From the NCBI RefSeq assembly GCF_002934685.1, contig NZ_NKHL01000097.1, positions 1-64,000 of the forward strand: DNA of 64,000 nt, in the 5' to 3' direction. The DNA is from Pseudomonas bohemica (GTDB taxonomy: Bacteria; Pseudomonadota; Gammaproteobacteria; Pseudomonadales; Pseudomonadaceae). Position 1 is the stretch's first letter; each line of letters starts with the position of its first letter. Under the pieces are notes generated by a model. That model was given only the letters and a program-made list of their open reading frames with translations, searched no databases and was not told the origin of the DNA. Shown here piece by piece: positions 9,915 through 18,677 of this stretch. Both the position numbers and the translations under genes were made by a program.

Positions 9915-10234
9915 TGAGCACGCCCGACCAAAACCCGCGCCAGGCCATCGCCCTGAGCTACGACGGCCAACATGCCCCGACCCTCACCGCCAAAGGCGAA
10001 GATGCCCTGGCCGAAGCGATCCTCGCCATCGCCCGCGAGTACAAGGTGCCGATCTACGAAAACGCCGAACTGGTGACGCTGCTCGCACGCATGGAGTTGG
10101 GCGACAGCATTCCGCAGGAGCTATACCTGACCATCGCCGAGATCATCGCGTTCGCCTGGCGCCTGAAAGGCAAATTCCCGGCTGGATTCGACCCGGACCC
10201 GCAGCCGGTGGAGCGCGATATAACGCCGAAATAA
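9914..10234 (+). CDS. FlhB C-terminal domain-like export switch protein
   Basis: This 106-residue cytoplasmic protein aligns with the cytoplasmic end of the FlhB encoded at 26154-27293. Its IALSYDGQHAPTLTAKG matches FlhB VALKYDPDKGGAPTLLAKG, and its ELYLTIAEIIAFAWRLKG matches GLYLAVAQVLAYVYQIRQ. It has no membrane domain and lacks the NPTH self-cleavage motif; similarity begins just after where NPTHY would stand. It therefore resembles the post-cleavage FlhB fragment. It is translationally coupled to the FliK-like gene. H. pylori has a comparable stand-alone fragment described as able to substitute for the FlhB C-terminus. Confidence 0.85.
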   Translation: MSTPDQNPRQAIALSYDGQHAPTLTAKGEDALAEAILAIAREYKVPIYENAELVTLLARMELGDSIPQELYLTIAEIIAFAWRLKGKFPAGFDPDPQPVERDITPK

Positions 10235-10297
10235 CATTGGCTGGATGAGCCCCTTCGAGAGTGGTGGTGAATCAGTTATAGATGAATCGACTGGGAC

Positions 10298-10339
10298 GCC
10301 GTCTTCGCTGCCGTCGTAACCTGCGACGTCTCGCACAGG
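10298..10339. repeat. Half REPIN related to the left-end array
   Basis: The stretch TTCGCTGCCGTCGTAACCTG followed by CGACGTCTCGCACAGG matches one arm of the array units at 1-480. The partner arm is not recognisable. It lies in the 239-bp gap between the FlhB-like gene and the convergent DUF2802 gene. Confidence 0.7.
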
Positions 10340-10424
10340 ATCGCGTCAGCACTCTGGACCTGCGTTTGATTTTGATTTTGGAAACAGGTCTGCCGTTAGG
10401 CAGAACCATTTATGCCGCAGGTCG

Positions 10425-10465
10425 GTTATAGGAGCACGATTGCCCGCGATAACGGCGGCCAACGC
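10425..10465. repeat. REP-type half element
   Basis: The segment TAGGAGCACGATTGCCCGCG followed by an ATAACGGCGG stretch resembles one arm of the classical Pseudomonas REP family (GGAGCRYGCTTGCCCGCGA). It sits just downstream of the DUF2802 gene, where such palindromes often mark transcript ends. Confidence 0.5.
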
Positions 10466-10473
10466 CGGCGCTC

Positions 10474-10869
10474 TTAGTTATTCCCATGCACCTTACTCAT
10501 CAGCTGCGCCTCAGCCTGCGTCAAACCACAAGACTGGGTGAGCTCATCAACACTGGCCCCCATACTCACCAGCCGCGCCGCCTGGGCAAACGACAGCGTG
10601 GAAGGATCGCGCTGCTCCAGCGCAGTAATCTTGTCCGGCAGCGGCGCGACGATGGCACGCAACTCATGCAGGTCCTCGCCCATCTTCACCGTACCGCCCT
10701 GATAGTTTTCCAGGCGCCGGGCCAGCTCACGAATGCGCTGATCACGCAGCGAGTCGGCTTCGACCTGCTGCGCAGACAGTGTGCGCTGGCGTTTGGTGTG
10801 GGCCATGAACATCGCGAGGGTCGCGACCCACAACACCGCTAAAAATATGACCGCAACCTCGAAAATCAA
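10474..10869 (-). CDS. DUF2802 membrane protein of the chemotaxis locus
   Basis: This 131-residue protein has an N-terminal transmembrane helix (residues 2-24), a charged coiled-coil region (about 25-65) and a C-terminal segment around residue 95. That segment reads SFAQAARLVSMGASVDELTQ and continues into a helix-turn-helix-like CGLTQAEAQLM. This matches the DUF2802 family found beside cheW in Pseudomonas polar flagellar clusters. It starts immediately after the cheW stop, so it is cotranscribed. No biochemical function is established that I know of. Confidence 0.85.
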   Translation of the reverse strand: MIFEVAVIFLAVLWVATLAMFMAHTKRQRTLSAQQVEADSLRDQRIRELARRLENYQGGTVKMGEDLHELRAIVAPLPDKITALEQRDPSTLSFAQAARLVSMGASVDELTQSCGLTQAEAQLMSKVHGNN

Positions 10870-11349
10870 TCAGATGTTCTCCAGCTCGGACCACTCTTCC
10901 TCGGACATCATCTTGTCCAGCTCCACGAGGATCAGCAGCTCACCATTCTTGTTGCACACGCCCTGGATAAACTTGGCGGATTCGTCGTTACCCACGTTCG
11001 GCGCGGTTTCGACTTCCGACTGACGCAGATAGACCACTTCGGCCACGCTGTCGACCAGGATCCCGACCACTTGCTTGTCGGCCTCAATGATCACGATACG
11101 CGTGTTATCGCTGACTTCAACCGGCGGAAGGCCAAAGCGCTGACGGGTGTCAATCACCGTGACGACGTTACCGCGCAGGTTGATGATGCCCAGCACATAG
11201 CTCGGCGCACCCGGCACCGGCGCGATCTCGGTGTAGCGCAGCACTTCCTGAACCTGCATCACGTTGATGCCATACGTTTCGTTGTCCAGGCGGAAGGTGA
11301 CCCATTGCAGGATCGGATCTTCGGAACCCTGTGCTGACGACTTCTTCAT
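10870..11349 (-). CDS. cheW: Chemotaxis coupling protein CheW
   Basis: CheW couples chemoreceptors to the CheA kinase in the polar array. The 159-residue protein is a single CheW domain. It has the conserved NETYGINVMQVQEVLRYTEI start and the IINLRGNVVTVIDTRQRFGL core. The order ParC-like, ParP-like, CheW, DUF2802 is typical for polar chemotaxis clusters of gammaproteobacteria. Confidence 0.96.
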   Translation of the reverse strand: MKKSSAQGSEDPILQWVTFRLDNETYGINVMQVQEVLRYTEIAPVPGAPSYVLGIINLRGNVVTVIDTRQRFGLPPVEVSDNTRIVIIEADKQVVGILVDSVAEVVYLRQSEVETAPNVGNDESAKFIQGVCNKNGELLILVELDKMMSEEEWSELENI

Positions 11350-11420
11350 ACCCCTAACCCCTTGCGTGTTGTGCTCTGCAGACGACGCGCTCGCGCCGCC
11401 CTGTGTTTATTTGATGATGT

Positions 11421-12296
11421 TTATTTGAGTGCTTGCATCTGCTTGACCGCGCCGCTGGCAATCAGCTCGGCCAGTGCGGAAACGTCCAGCAAGGCACACA
11501 TGTGCTCGATCACCGTCCCCGCCAGCCACGGACGTTGACCGCGATGGGTGCGCCATTTGATTTCATCGGGCGCAAGGCGCAGCGAACGGCTGACCTGATG
11601 CACCGCCAACCCCCACTCATACCCCTGAACCGAAATCACATACTGCAAGCCCTGACGAAAATCGTCGCGGTAGCGATCGGGCATGATCCAACGCGCGGTA
11701 TCCAGCACCTTCAGGTTACCGGCCTGGCTGGGCAGGATCCCAAGAAACCAGTCCGGCTGACCGAACAAGGGCGTCAGGTCATGCCCAGCCAGCGGATAGA
11801 TCGAGCCCAGGCAAACCAGCGGCACTGCCAGGGTCAGACCTGCCACATCGAACAACAGGCATTCGAAGGGTTCAGCGGCCCAGTCCGGCCGCGCATCCGC
11901 GGTCGGCGGCGGCGTCGGTGTGCGTTGCGCTGGCAAATGCACGTCGGCGACCGGCTCGACCACCGCCACGCCAGGCGCGGCGACGACAGGCGAGATGACC
12001 GCAGGAGCGATGACCGCCGGCAAGATGACCGGTTTCTCCAGCACCCTGGCCGCAACCGACTCGGCAACTGGTCGGCTCACCGCCTCGGCAGCTCGAATCG
12101 GCACCGCCGCCGCTACCGCATCGGCAACCGCCGAGCGCATGCGTGCGTCATGGGCCTGCTCTTCGAGCACCGCTGCTTGAAATTCATCGACGCTGTCGAC
12201 GACTTCCAGCTCTTCGGTGGCGTCCTGAAGCAACGCGTCCAGATAGTTCTGCAGCGCCAGTTGTGGCCGTGTTGCGATGTCCAGAGGGCGGTTCAT
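11421..12296 (-). CDS. CheW-domain protein, ParP-like array-tethering protein
   Basis: This 291-residue protein has a short N-terminal helix (LALQNYLDALLQDATEELEV), a 100-residue Ala/Val/Pro-rich linker and a C-terminal CheW-like domain from about residue 145 (FECLLFDVAGLTLAVPLVCL). It lies between cheW and the ParC-like ATPase, the position of Vibrio ParP. ParP links ParC to CheA and stabilises the polar signalling array. ParP identity is inferred from architecture and context. The linker is low-complexity and probably length-variable. Confidence 0.78.
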   Translation of the reverse strand: MNRPLDIATRPQLALQNYLDALLQDATEELEVVDSVDEFQAAVLEEQAHDARMRSAVADAVAAAVPIRAAEAVSRPVAESVAARVLEKPVILPAVIAPAVISPVVAAPGVAVVEPVADVHLPAQRTPTPPPTADARPDWAAEPFECLLFDVAGLTLAVPLVCLGSIYPLAGHDLTPLFGQPDWFLGILPSQAGNLKVLDTARWIMPDRYRDDFRQGLQYVISVQGYEWGLAVHQVSRSLRLAPDEIKWRTHRGQRPWLAGTVIEHMCALLDVSALAELIASGAVKQMQALK

Positions 12297-12339
12297 ACGG
12301 GGGCCCGAAAATAAGTGATGCGATTACCGCCTGTCTTCT

Positions 12340-12367
12340 TTATCGGCCGCACCGCAGGCCGACTTGA
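12340..12367 (-). promoter_or_regulatory. Candidate sigma28 (FliA) promoter for the parP-cheW unit
   Basis: The reverse strand has TCAAG, then a perfect GCCGATAA. Sixteen bases separate TCAA from GCCGATAA, one more than in the fliC and flgK elements of this window. Transcription would begin near 12330, about 35 nt before the ParP-like start. Confidence 0.5.
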
Positions 12368-12410
12368 GCGCGCAGGCGCAAGCCGTGTGAATAAACGATC
12401 AGCGGACACC

Positions 12411-13199
12411 TCAGGCCACCTGCCCTACAAGCTGCTCGGTGAGCATGTGTTTGAGCAGCGTGCGGTAGGCCAGCACCCCACGGCTCTTGTTGTCGAACTG
12501 CGACGGCGTCAGCCCTGCCCGACTGGCGTCCCGCAGACGTGTATCGACCGGGATGTAAGCCTTCCATACATGCTCCGGATAACTGTCACGCAACAGCTTG
12601 AGGGTGCCCATCGACGCTTGGGTGCGACGGTCGAACAGCGTCGGCACGATGGTGTACGGCAGCGGCACCTTGCGCGAGCGGTTGATCATCGCCAGCGTAT
12701 TGACCATGCGCTCCAGGCCCTTGACCGCGAGAAACTCGGTCTGCACCGGAATCGCCAACTGCTGACTCGCCGCCAGCGCATTGACCATCAACACCCCCAG
12801 CAACGGCGGGCTGTCGATGATCGCATAGTCGAAATCCTGCCACAGCTGCGCAAGGCTTTTGGCGATCACCAGGCCCAAACCGCTCTGCCCCGGCGACTGA
12901 CGCTCAAGAGTGGCCAGCGCCGTACTCGAAGGCAGCAGGGAAATGCGTTTGTCGCTGGTCGGCAAGAGCAACTGACCGGGCAGGCCATCCGGCACTACGC
13001 CCTTGTTCAGGAACAGGTCGAAACAGCTGTGCTCCAGCATGTCGGGGTCATGCCCGAAATAGCTGGTCATCGAGCCGTGGGGATCCAGGTCGACCACGAC
13101 CACGCGCTTGCCCGCCTCGGCCAGCAAACCGGCTAAAGCGATTGAGGTGGTGGTCTTGCCGACCCCGCCTTTCTGATTGGCTACTGCCCAAACTCTCAT
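12411..13199 (-). CDS. ParA-family ATPase, ParC-like polar chemotaxis organiser
   Basis: This 262-residue deviant-Walker ATPase has KGGVGKTTTS at residues 10-19 and a DLDPHGSMTSYFG Walker A' partner region. The DSPPLLGVL switch II motif follows further on. Its place upstream of the ParP-like gene and cheW, rather than beside a parB, points to a ParC-type protein. ParC proteins place chemotaxis arrays at the flagellated pole and help segregate them at division. It is not the chromosomal ParA. A 114-bp gap containing a sigma28-like promoter separates it from the next gene. Confidence 0.88.
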   Translation of the reverse strand: MRVWAVANQKGGVGKTTTSIALAGLLAEAGKRVVVVDLDPHGSMTSYFGHDPDMLEHSCFDLFLNKGVVPDGLPGQLLLPTSDKRISLLPSSTALATLERQSPGQSGLGLVIAKSLAQLWQDFDYAIIDSPPLLGVLMVNALAASQQLAIPVQTEFLAVKGLERMVNTLAMINRSRKVPLPYTIVPTLFDRRTQASMGTLKLLRDSYPEHVWKAYIPVDTRLRDASRAGLTPSQFDNKSRGVLAYRTLLKHMLTEQLVGQVA

Positions 13200-13244
13200 G
13201 TGTTCGCGTTCCCCCCAGCCATCACAACCATGACCGAGACCGAT

Positions 13245-14126
13245 TTAAGGGGCAGATGACGAAGATTTGACGCCCTGCGGCGGTTTGGCTGGGACAGGTG
13301 CAGTTTGTGTGCCAGCACGACGCAGCGCCGCATCGGGTTTTGCACTGGCTGCGGTGCCGGAGCCGGTGAGGCTGCGACGCACGTCCAGATTGCGCGAGAT
13401 CACCAGCACCACACGGCGATTGCGCGCGCGGCCATCGGCGGTGGCATTGGAGGTCAGCGGCTGGAACTCGCCGTAGCCGACGGAGGCCAGCCGCGCCGGG
13501 TTGATCCCGTCCATGGCCAGCATGCGCACGATGCTCGAAGAGCGTGCCGAGGACAGCTCCCAGTTACTCGGAAACTGCGCCGTGTTGATCGGCTGATCAT
13601 CGGTGAAGCCTTCGACGTGAACCGGGTTGTCGAATGGCTTGATGATTTTCGCCACCTTGTCGATCAGGTCGAATGCCAGGTTGCTGGGCATGGCGTCACC
13701 GCTGCCGAACAGCAGGCTGGAATTGAGTTCGATCTCGATCCACAACTCGTTGCCGCGCACGGTCATCTGCTTCGAAGCGATCAAGTCGCCGAAGGCGGCG
13801 TTGACGTCGTCGGCAATCGACTTGAGCGGGTCCTGCACGGCCTGCCCCAGCGCGGCGTCGGTCTGCTCGCTGTCCTGCACCAGCGGATCGGCAGGACGTA
13901 CGGTTTGAGGTTTCTGCTCGCCAATCGGGATCGGTTTGACGCTGCGTTCGGCTTCGTTGAAAACCCCCACCAGCGCTTCGGAGAGCACCTTGTATTTGCC
14001 TTCGTTAAGCGACGAAATCGAATACATGACCACGAAAAACGCGAACAGCAAGGTGATGAAGTCTGCGTACGACACCAGCCAGCGCTCGTGATTTTCGTGT
14101 TCTTCGTGGCGACGTCGACGGGCCAT
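13245..14126 (-). CDS. motD: Flagellar motor stator protein MotD (MotB type)
   Basis: MotD is the peptidoglycan-anchoring half of the second Pseudomonas stator, MotC-MotD. The 293-residue protein has one N-terminal membrane helix, YADFITLLFAFFVVMYSISS, whose Asp is the proton-binding residue of the family. A plug/linker follows, then an OmpA-like domain with NWELSSARSSSIVRML and GRARNRRVVLVIS. The C-terminal tail is Pro/Ser-rich. It lies 7 bp downstream of motC. Confidence 0.93.
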   Translation of the reverse strand: MARRRRHEEHENHERWLVSYADFITLLFAFFVVMYSISSLNEGKYKVLSEALVGVFNEAERSVKPIPIGEQKPQTVRPADPLVQDSEQTDAALGQAVQDPLKSIADDVNAAFGDLIASKQMTVRGNELWIEIELNSSLLFGSGDAMPSNLAFDLIDKVAKIIKPFDNPVHVEGFTDDQPINTAQFPSNWELSSARSSSIVRMLAMDGINPARLASVGYGEFQPLTSNATADGRARNRRVVLVISRNLDVRRSLTGSGTAASAKPDAALRRAGTQTAPVPAKPPQGVKSSSSAP

Positions 14127-14133
14127 CAGCGCA

Positions 14134-14874
14134 TCACTCCATGAAGCCTTGCAGCTTCAGTTCGATCGAGCGCGGGTTCTCGCCCTCGGCAATCGACAGC
14201 AGACCTTCGAGCAGCATTTCGCGGTAGTGCGATTGACGGATGACAACAGCCTTGAGCTTGTTGGCCACCGGCAGCAGGATCAGGTTGGCCGAGGCGACGC
14301 CGTAGATGGTCGCAACGAATGCCACGGCAATGCCGCTGCCCAGCTGATTGGGGTCGGCCAGGTTGCCCATCACATGAATCAGGCCCATGACCGCACCGAT
14401 GATGCCCACGGTCGGCGCGTAACCGCCCATGCTTTCGAAGACCTTGGCGGCCTGGATATCGCGACTTTCCTGAGTCATGAAATCCACTTCCAGAATCCCG
14501 CGAATGGCCTCGGGCTCGACGCCGTCGACCAGCAGTTGCAAGCCCTTGCGCGAGTAAGCGTCAGGCTCGGAATCGGCAACGGTTTCCAGACCCAGCAGGC
14601 CTTCCTTGCGCGCGGTCAGACTCCACGACACCACACGATCGATGCCCCCCGCCAGGTCGACGCGCGGCGGGAACAGAATCCAGATGAAGATCTGAATCGC
14701 ACGCTTGAACGCGCTCATCGGCGTCTGCAACAGACAGGCCGCGAGGGTGCCGCCGAGCACGATCAGCGCCGCCGGGCCATTGAGCAAGGCACCCAGGTGG
14801 CCGCCTTCGAGAAAGTTGCCGCCGATGATGGCGACGAACGCGAGGATGATCCCGATAAGCGTCAAGACATCCAT
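14134..14874 (-). CDS. motC: Flagellar motor stator protein MotC (MotA type)
   Basis: MotC is the proton-channel partner of MotD, with four transmembrane helices. The 246-residue protein starts [20 protein letters not shown] at the ATG at 14874, which shares a base with the cheB stop (TGATG). A TTG three codons upstream is open but unnecessary. The cytoplasmic loop and the GIAVAFVATIYGVASANL helix pair match MotA-family proteins. In P. aeruginosa the equivalent stator supports swarming and motility under high load. Confidence 0.93.
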   Translation of the reverse strand: MDVLTLIGIILAFVAIIGGNFLEGGHLGALLNGPAALIVLGGTLAACLLQTPMSAFKRAIQIFIWILFPPRVDLAGGIDRVVSWSLTARKEGLLGLETVADSEPDAYSRKGLQLLVDGVEPEAIRGILEVDFMTQESRDIQAAKVFESMGGYAPTVGIIGAVMGLIHVMGNLADPNQLGSGIAVAFVATIYGVASANLILLPVANKLKAVVIRQSHYREMLLEGLLSIAEGENPRSIELKLQGFME

Positions 14875-16016
14875 CAGAGACAAGCCTCGACCAGATGGCG
14901 CCCGATATCGTCCAGGCTGTACACAGCGTCGGCCAGATCGGCTTTGACGATGGCCATCGGCATGCCGTAGATCACGCAGCTGGCCTCGTCCTGCGCCCAG
15001 ATGTGGCTGCCGCCCTGTTTGAGCAGGCGCGCGCCTTCACGGCCGTCCGCGCCCATGCCGGTCAGCACCACGGCCAGTACCTTGTCGCCGTAGGATTTGG
15101 CCGCCGAACCGAAAGTGATGTCGACACATGGCTTGTAGTTCAGACGCTCGTCGCCGGGCAAAATTTTCACCGCGCCGCGACCGTCGACCATCATCTGCTT
15201 GCCGCCAGGTGCCAGCAGCGCCAGACCCGGACGCAGGATGTCGCCATCCTCGGCTTCCTTGACGCTGATGCGGCACAACTTGTCCAGGCGCTCGGCAAAA
15301 GCCTTGGTGAACGCCGCGGGCATGTGCTGAATCAGCACGATGGGGGCCGGGAAGTTGGCCGGCAACTGGGTCAGGACCCGCTGCAGCGCCACTGGGCCGC
15401 CGGTCGAGGTGCCGATGGCCACCAGCTTGTAGGCCTTGCGCTTGGGTGCAGGCGAAGCCGGCGCATGGGGGGCGCTTGGGCGTGCAGGTGCCGGTGCAAC
15501 AGCAGGTCGCGCGGCAGCTGTGGTCGGCGCAGGACCGCGCAGCGAAGCGGTTGACGGCGCGGCAGGCGCGGGAGCCGGAGCCACCGGAGCACTGCTGCTG
15601 TAGCCGCTGAAACGGCGATTACTGCGCGAAATGGTATGCACCTTCTCGCACAGCATCTGCTTGACCTTCTCGGGGTTGCGCGAGATGTCTTCGAAGTTTT
15701 TCGGCAGGTAATCGACCGCACCGGCATCCAGCGCATCCAGGGTCACCCGGGCGCCTTCGTGGGTCAGTGAGGAGAACATCAGAACCGGGGTCGGACAACG
15801 CTGCATGATGTGTCGGACGGCGGTAATGCCATCCATCATCGGCATCTCGTAGTCCATGGTAATCACGTCAGGCTTGAGGGCCAGCGCCTGCTCGATCGCT
15901 TCCTTGCCGTTGGTGGCGGTGCCGACCACTTGAATCGTTGTGTCAGAGGAAAGAATTTCCGAGACGCGCCGGCGGAAAAAGCCGGAATCGTCTACCACCA
16001 GAACCTTGACGGCCAT
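14874..16016 (-). CDS. cheB: Chemotaxis protein-glutamate methylesterase CheB
   Basis: CheB removes methyl groups from chemoreceptors when phosphorylated by CheA. The 380-residue protein has an N-terminal receiver with Asp55 in [11 protein letters not shown], an Ala/Pro-rich linker of about 60 residues and a C-terminal methylesterase domain. Catalytic residues are in AIGTSTGGP (Ser), IQHMPAAF (His) and [10 protein letters not shown] (Asp). The start is ATG at 16016 with GGAG upstream; an 18-codon in-frame extension lacks support. The linker is longer than in enteric CheB. Confidence 0.95.
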   Translation of the reverse strand: MAVKVLVVDDSGFFRRRVSEILSSDTTIQVVGTATNGKEAIEQALALKPDVITMDYEMPMMDGITAVRHIMQRCPTPVLMFSSLTHEGARVTLDALDAGAVDYLPKNFEDISRNPEKVKQMLCEKVHTISRSNRRFSGYSSSAPVAPAPAPAAPSTASLRGPAPTTAAARPAVAPAPARPSAPHAPASPAPKRKAYKLVAIGTSTGGPVALQRVLTQLPANFPAPIVLIQHMPAAFTKAFAERLDKLCRISVKEAEDGDILRPGLALLAPGGKQMMVDGRGAVKILPGDERLNYKPCVDITFGSAAKSYGDKVLAVVLTGMGADGREGARLLKQGGSHIWAQDEASCVIYGMPMAIVKADLADAVYSLDDIGRHLVEACL

Positions 16017-16102
16017 AAATACTCCATTAGGAAAGCCGGCCAGCATTGCCGCACACCTTCCATCGAACATTCGACAAATCGATCACTCGACCTGCGACTA
16101 AC

Positions 16103-16201
16103 CCCCGTGGGAGTGAGGTCGCTCACGAAAGCCTGGCTACAGACGCTACATCTCTAGCGGCCCAGACTTCTCATTCGTGAGCAAGCTCATTCCACAGGGG
16201 G
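16103..16201. repeat. REPIN-like inverted pair between cheB and cheA
   Basis: Two arms face each other: CCCCGTGGGAGTGAGGTCGC with TCACGAA, and TTCGTGAGCAAGCTCATTCC with ACAGGGG, with about 40 bp between them. This is a different REP subgroup from the left-end array. It fills most of the 196-bp cheA-cheB gap and would form a hairpin in the cheA-cheB transcript. Confidence 0.75.
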
Positions 16202-16212
16202 TAAAACCGGCG

Positions 16213-18540
16213 TTAAATACGCCGCGCGGCGTACCGCTTAAGCATGCTCGGGACGTCGAGAATCAGTGCGATGCGGCCGTCACCGGTGATGGTGGCGCCG
16301 GACATGCCTGGCGTACCCTGCAACATCTTGCCCAGCGGTTTGATGACCACTTCTTCCTGCCCCACCAATTGATCGACGACGAAGCCGATGCGCTGGGTGC
16401 CGACCGACAGGATTACCACATGGCCTTCGCGCTGTTCTTCGTGAGCGGCAGAGCTGACCAGCCAGCGCTTGAGGTAGAACAGTGGCAGCGCCTTGTCACG
16501 CACGATGACCACTTCCTGACCGTCGACGACGTTGGTGGTCGACAGGTCCAGGTGGAAGATCTCGTTGACGTTGACCAGCGGGAAGGCAAACGCCTGGTTG
16601 CCCAGCATCACCATCAGGGTCGGCATGATCGCCAGGGTCAACGGCACCTTGATGACGATCTTCGAGCCCTGGCCCTTGGTGGAGTAGATGTTGATCGAGC
16701 CGTTGAGCTGGGCGATCTTGGTTTTCACCACGTCCATGCCCACACCGCGACCGGACACGTCGGATATCTCGGTCTTGGTCGAGAAGCCCGGCGCGAAGAT
16801 CAGGTTGTAGCAATCGGTGTCGCTCAGACGATCGGCCGCATCCTTATCCATGACCCCGCGCTTGACCGCGATTGCGCGCAGTACCGCCGGGTCCATGCCT
16901 TTGCCGTCATCGGAAATCGACAGCAGGATGTGATCGCCTTCCTGCTCTGCCGAGAGCACTACGCGGCCGCCTCGGGACTTGCCCGATGCTTCACGCTCTT
17001 CGGGCGATTCGATGCCGTGGTCTACGGCATTGCGCACCAAGTGCACCAGCGGGTCGGCCAGGGCCTCGACCAGGTTCTTGTCCAGATCGGTTTCTTCACC
17101 CACCAGTTCAAGGTTGATTTCTTTTTTCAGCTGACGCGCCAGATCGCGAACCAGGCGCGGGAAGCGCCCGAAGACTTTCTTGATCGGCTGCATGCGCGTC
17201 TTCATCACCGCGGTCTGCAGGTCAGCGGTGACCACGTCCAGGTTGGACACGGCCTTGGACATGGCTTCATCGGCGCTGTTGGCACCCAGGCGCACCAGAC
17301 GGTTACGCACCAGCACCAGTTCGCCGACCATGTTCATGATCTCGTCCAGCCGCGCGGTGTCGACGCGCACAGTGGTTTCAGCTTCGGTATGGACCTTGTC
17401 GCCCGCCGCGGGTGACGTAGCGGCTCTTGCAGGTGCTGGCGCGGTGGCAGCCGCTGCTTTTGCGGGTGCAGGCGCGGTGGCAGCTGCAGCAGCGGCAGCC
17501 GGTTTCGCGGCCTCGTTTTTTGCAGGCTCCACCTTGGCAGGCTCGGCTTTCCTGGCCGACGCAGGAGCGGCCACAGCAGCAGCCGCTACGCCGGGTTCGA
17601 ACTTGCCCTTGCCATGCAGTTGATCAAGCAGTGCTTCGAATTCGTTATCGGTGATTTCATCCGACGCCGGTGCTTTCGCGTCGGCGGCCGGCTCTGCATT
17701 GACAGGTGCAGCAGCGACGGGTGCGGCAGCGGCTGGCGCTACGGCGGCATCTGGCGAGAACGAGCCTTTGCCGTGCAGCTGATCGAGCAACGCTTCGAAC
17801 TCGTCATCGGTGATTTCATCGCTGGCAGGCGCGGCCGTCGCGGCCGTCGCGGCGGCCGGTGCAGCAGCGGCTGGCGGCGCGACTGCATCGACGGCGAACT
17901 GGCCCTTGCCGTGCAGTTGATCGAGCAACGATTCGAATTCGGCGTCCGTGATTTCGTCGCTGGCCGCTTGCGCAGCGGGAGCAGCAGGCGTCGAGACAGG
18001 TGCAGCCAGGGCAGCCCCCGCCGCTTCAGCCTTGACCGCATTGAGCGAGTCCAGCAGTTGTTCGAATTCCTGGTCAGTAATGTCCTCGGACGCAGCTTCG
18101 GCAACCTCCTCCACCACCGGCGCAGGCTCGGCGGCCACTTCGTCAGCAGACGCAGGTTCTGCCAGACGCGACAGGGCTGCGAGCAGCTCAGGGGTGGCGG
18201 GCGTGACATCCGAACGCTCACGGACCTGACCGAACATGCTGTTGACGGTGTCCAGAGCTTCGAGCACGACATCCATGAGTTCCGCGTCGACCCGCCGCTC
18301 ACCTTTGCGCAGGATGTCGAACACGTTTTCGGCGATGTGGCAGCATTCGACCAGCTCGTTGAGCTGGAGGAAGCCGGCGCCCCCTTTTACAGTGTGAAAA
18401 CCGCGAAAAATTGCATTGAGCAGATCCGCATCATCCGGCCGGCTTTCCAGCTCGACCAACTGCTCGGACAACTGCTCCAGAATCTCGCCGGCCTCTACCA
18501 GAAAATCCTGAAGGATTTCTTCATCGGCGCCGAAGCTCAT
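16213..18540 (-). CDS. cheA: Chemotaxis histidine kinase CheA
   Basis: CheA phosphorylates CheY and CheB in response to receptors. The 775-residue protein has P1 Hpt with His49 in FHTVKGGAGF, then an unusually long low-complexity linker (about residues 130-390). Dimerisation, ATPase and CheW-like P5 domains follow. The N box is NAVDHGIES, and the G boxes are SDDGKGMD and GRGVGMDVV. The linker holds four copies of an acidic helix motif at about 152-167, 195-213, 241-259 and 294-312, the last three nearly identical (DEITDDEFEALLDQLHGKG). I see no classical P2 domain. Linker length probably varies between strains. Confidence 0.96.
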   Translation of the reverse strand: MSFGADEEILQDFLVEAGEILEQLSEQLVELESRPDDADLLNAIFRGFHTVKGGAGFLQLNELVECCHIAENVFDILRKGERRVDAELMDVVLEALDTVNSMFGQVRERSDVTPATPELLAALSRLAEPASADEVAAEPAPVVEEVAEAASEDITDQEFEQLLDSLNAVKAEAAGAALAAPVSTPAAPAAQAASDEITDAEFESLLDQLHGKGQFAVDAVAPPAAAAPAAATAATAAPASDEITDDEFEALLDQLHGKGSFSPDAAVAPAAAAPVAAAPVNAEPAADAKAPASDEITDNEFEALLDQLHGKGKFEPGVAAAAVAAPASARKAEPAKVEPAKNEAAKPAAAAAAATAPAPAKAAAATAPAPARAATSPAAGDKVHTEAETTVRVDTARLDEIMNMVGELVLVRNRLVRLGANSADEAMSKAVSNLDVVTADLQTAVMKTRMQPIKKVFGRFPRLVRDLARQLKKEINLELVGEETDLDKNLVEALADPLVHLVRNAVDHGIESPEEREASGKSRGGRVVLSAEQEGDHILLSISDDGKGMDPAVLRAIAVKRGVMDKDAADRLSDTDCYNLIFAPGFSTKTEISDVSGRGVGMDVVKTKIAQLNGSINIYSTKGQGSKIVIKVPLTLAIMPTLMVMLGNQAFAFPLVNVNEIFHLDLSTTNVVDGQEVVIVRDKALPLFYLKRWLVSSAAHEEQREGHVVILSVGTQRIGFVVDQLVGQEEVVIKPLGKMLQGTPGMSGATITGDGRIALILDVPSMLKRYAARRI

Positions 18541-18595
18541 TGGGGGGTGCTCCTAAATTTAACCGTCAAACCGATCCAGGGGCTGCGTTGTCGGC

Positions 18596-18632
18596 CTGCG
18601 CGCATTGCCTTCGTCGAAGCATTGGCGCGCAG
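18596..18632 (-). other. Perfect-stem hairpin in the cheZ-cheA spacer
   Basis: CTGCGCGC and its complement GCGCGCAG bound the segment, with a second inner pairing around TTCGTCGAA. No U-run follows, so it is not a simple terminator. It lies in the mRNA between the cheZ stop and the cheA ribosome site and could adjust relative expression or mRNA stability. Confidence 0.4.
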
Positions 18633-18677
18633 ACCTGCAGCCACTTTCACATAGAACCCGGGACTGAAATCTTCGAA

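Noticed and set aside
16177..17415. 412-codon plus-strand gene opposite cheA
   Set aside because: Antisense shadow of the CheA kinase domains.
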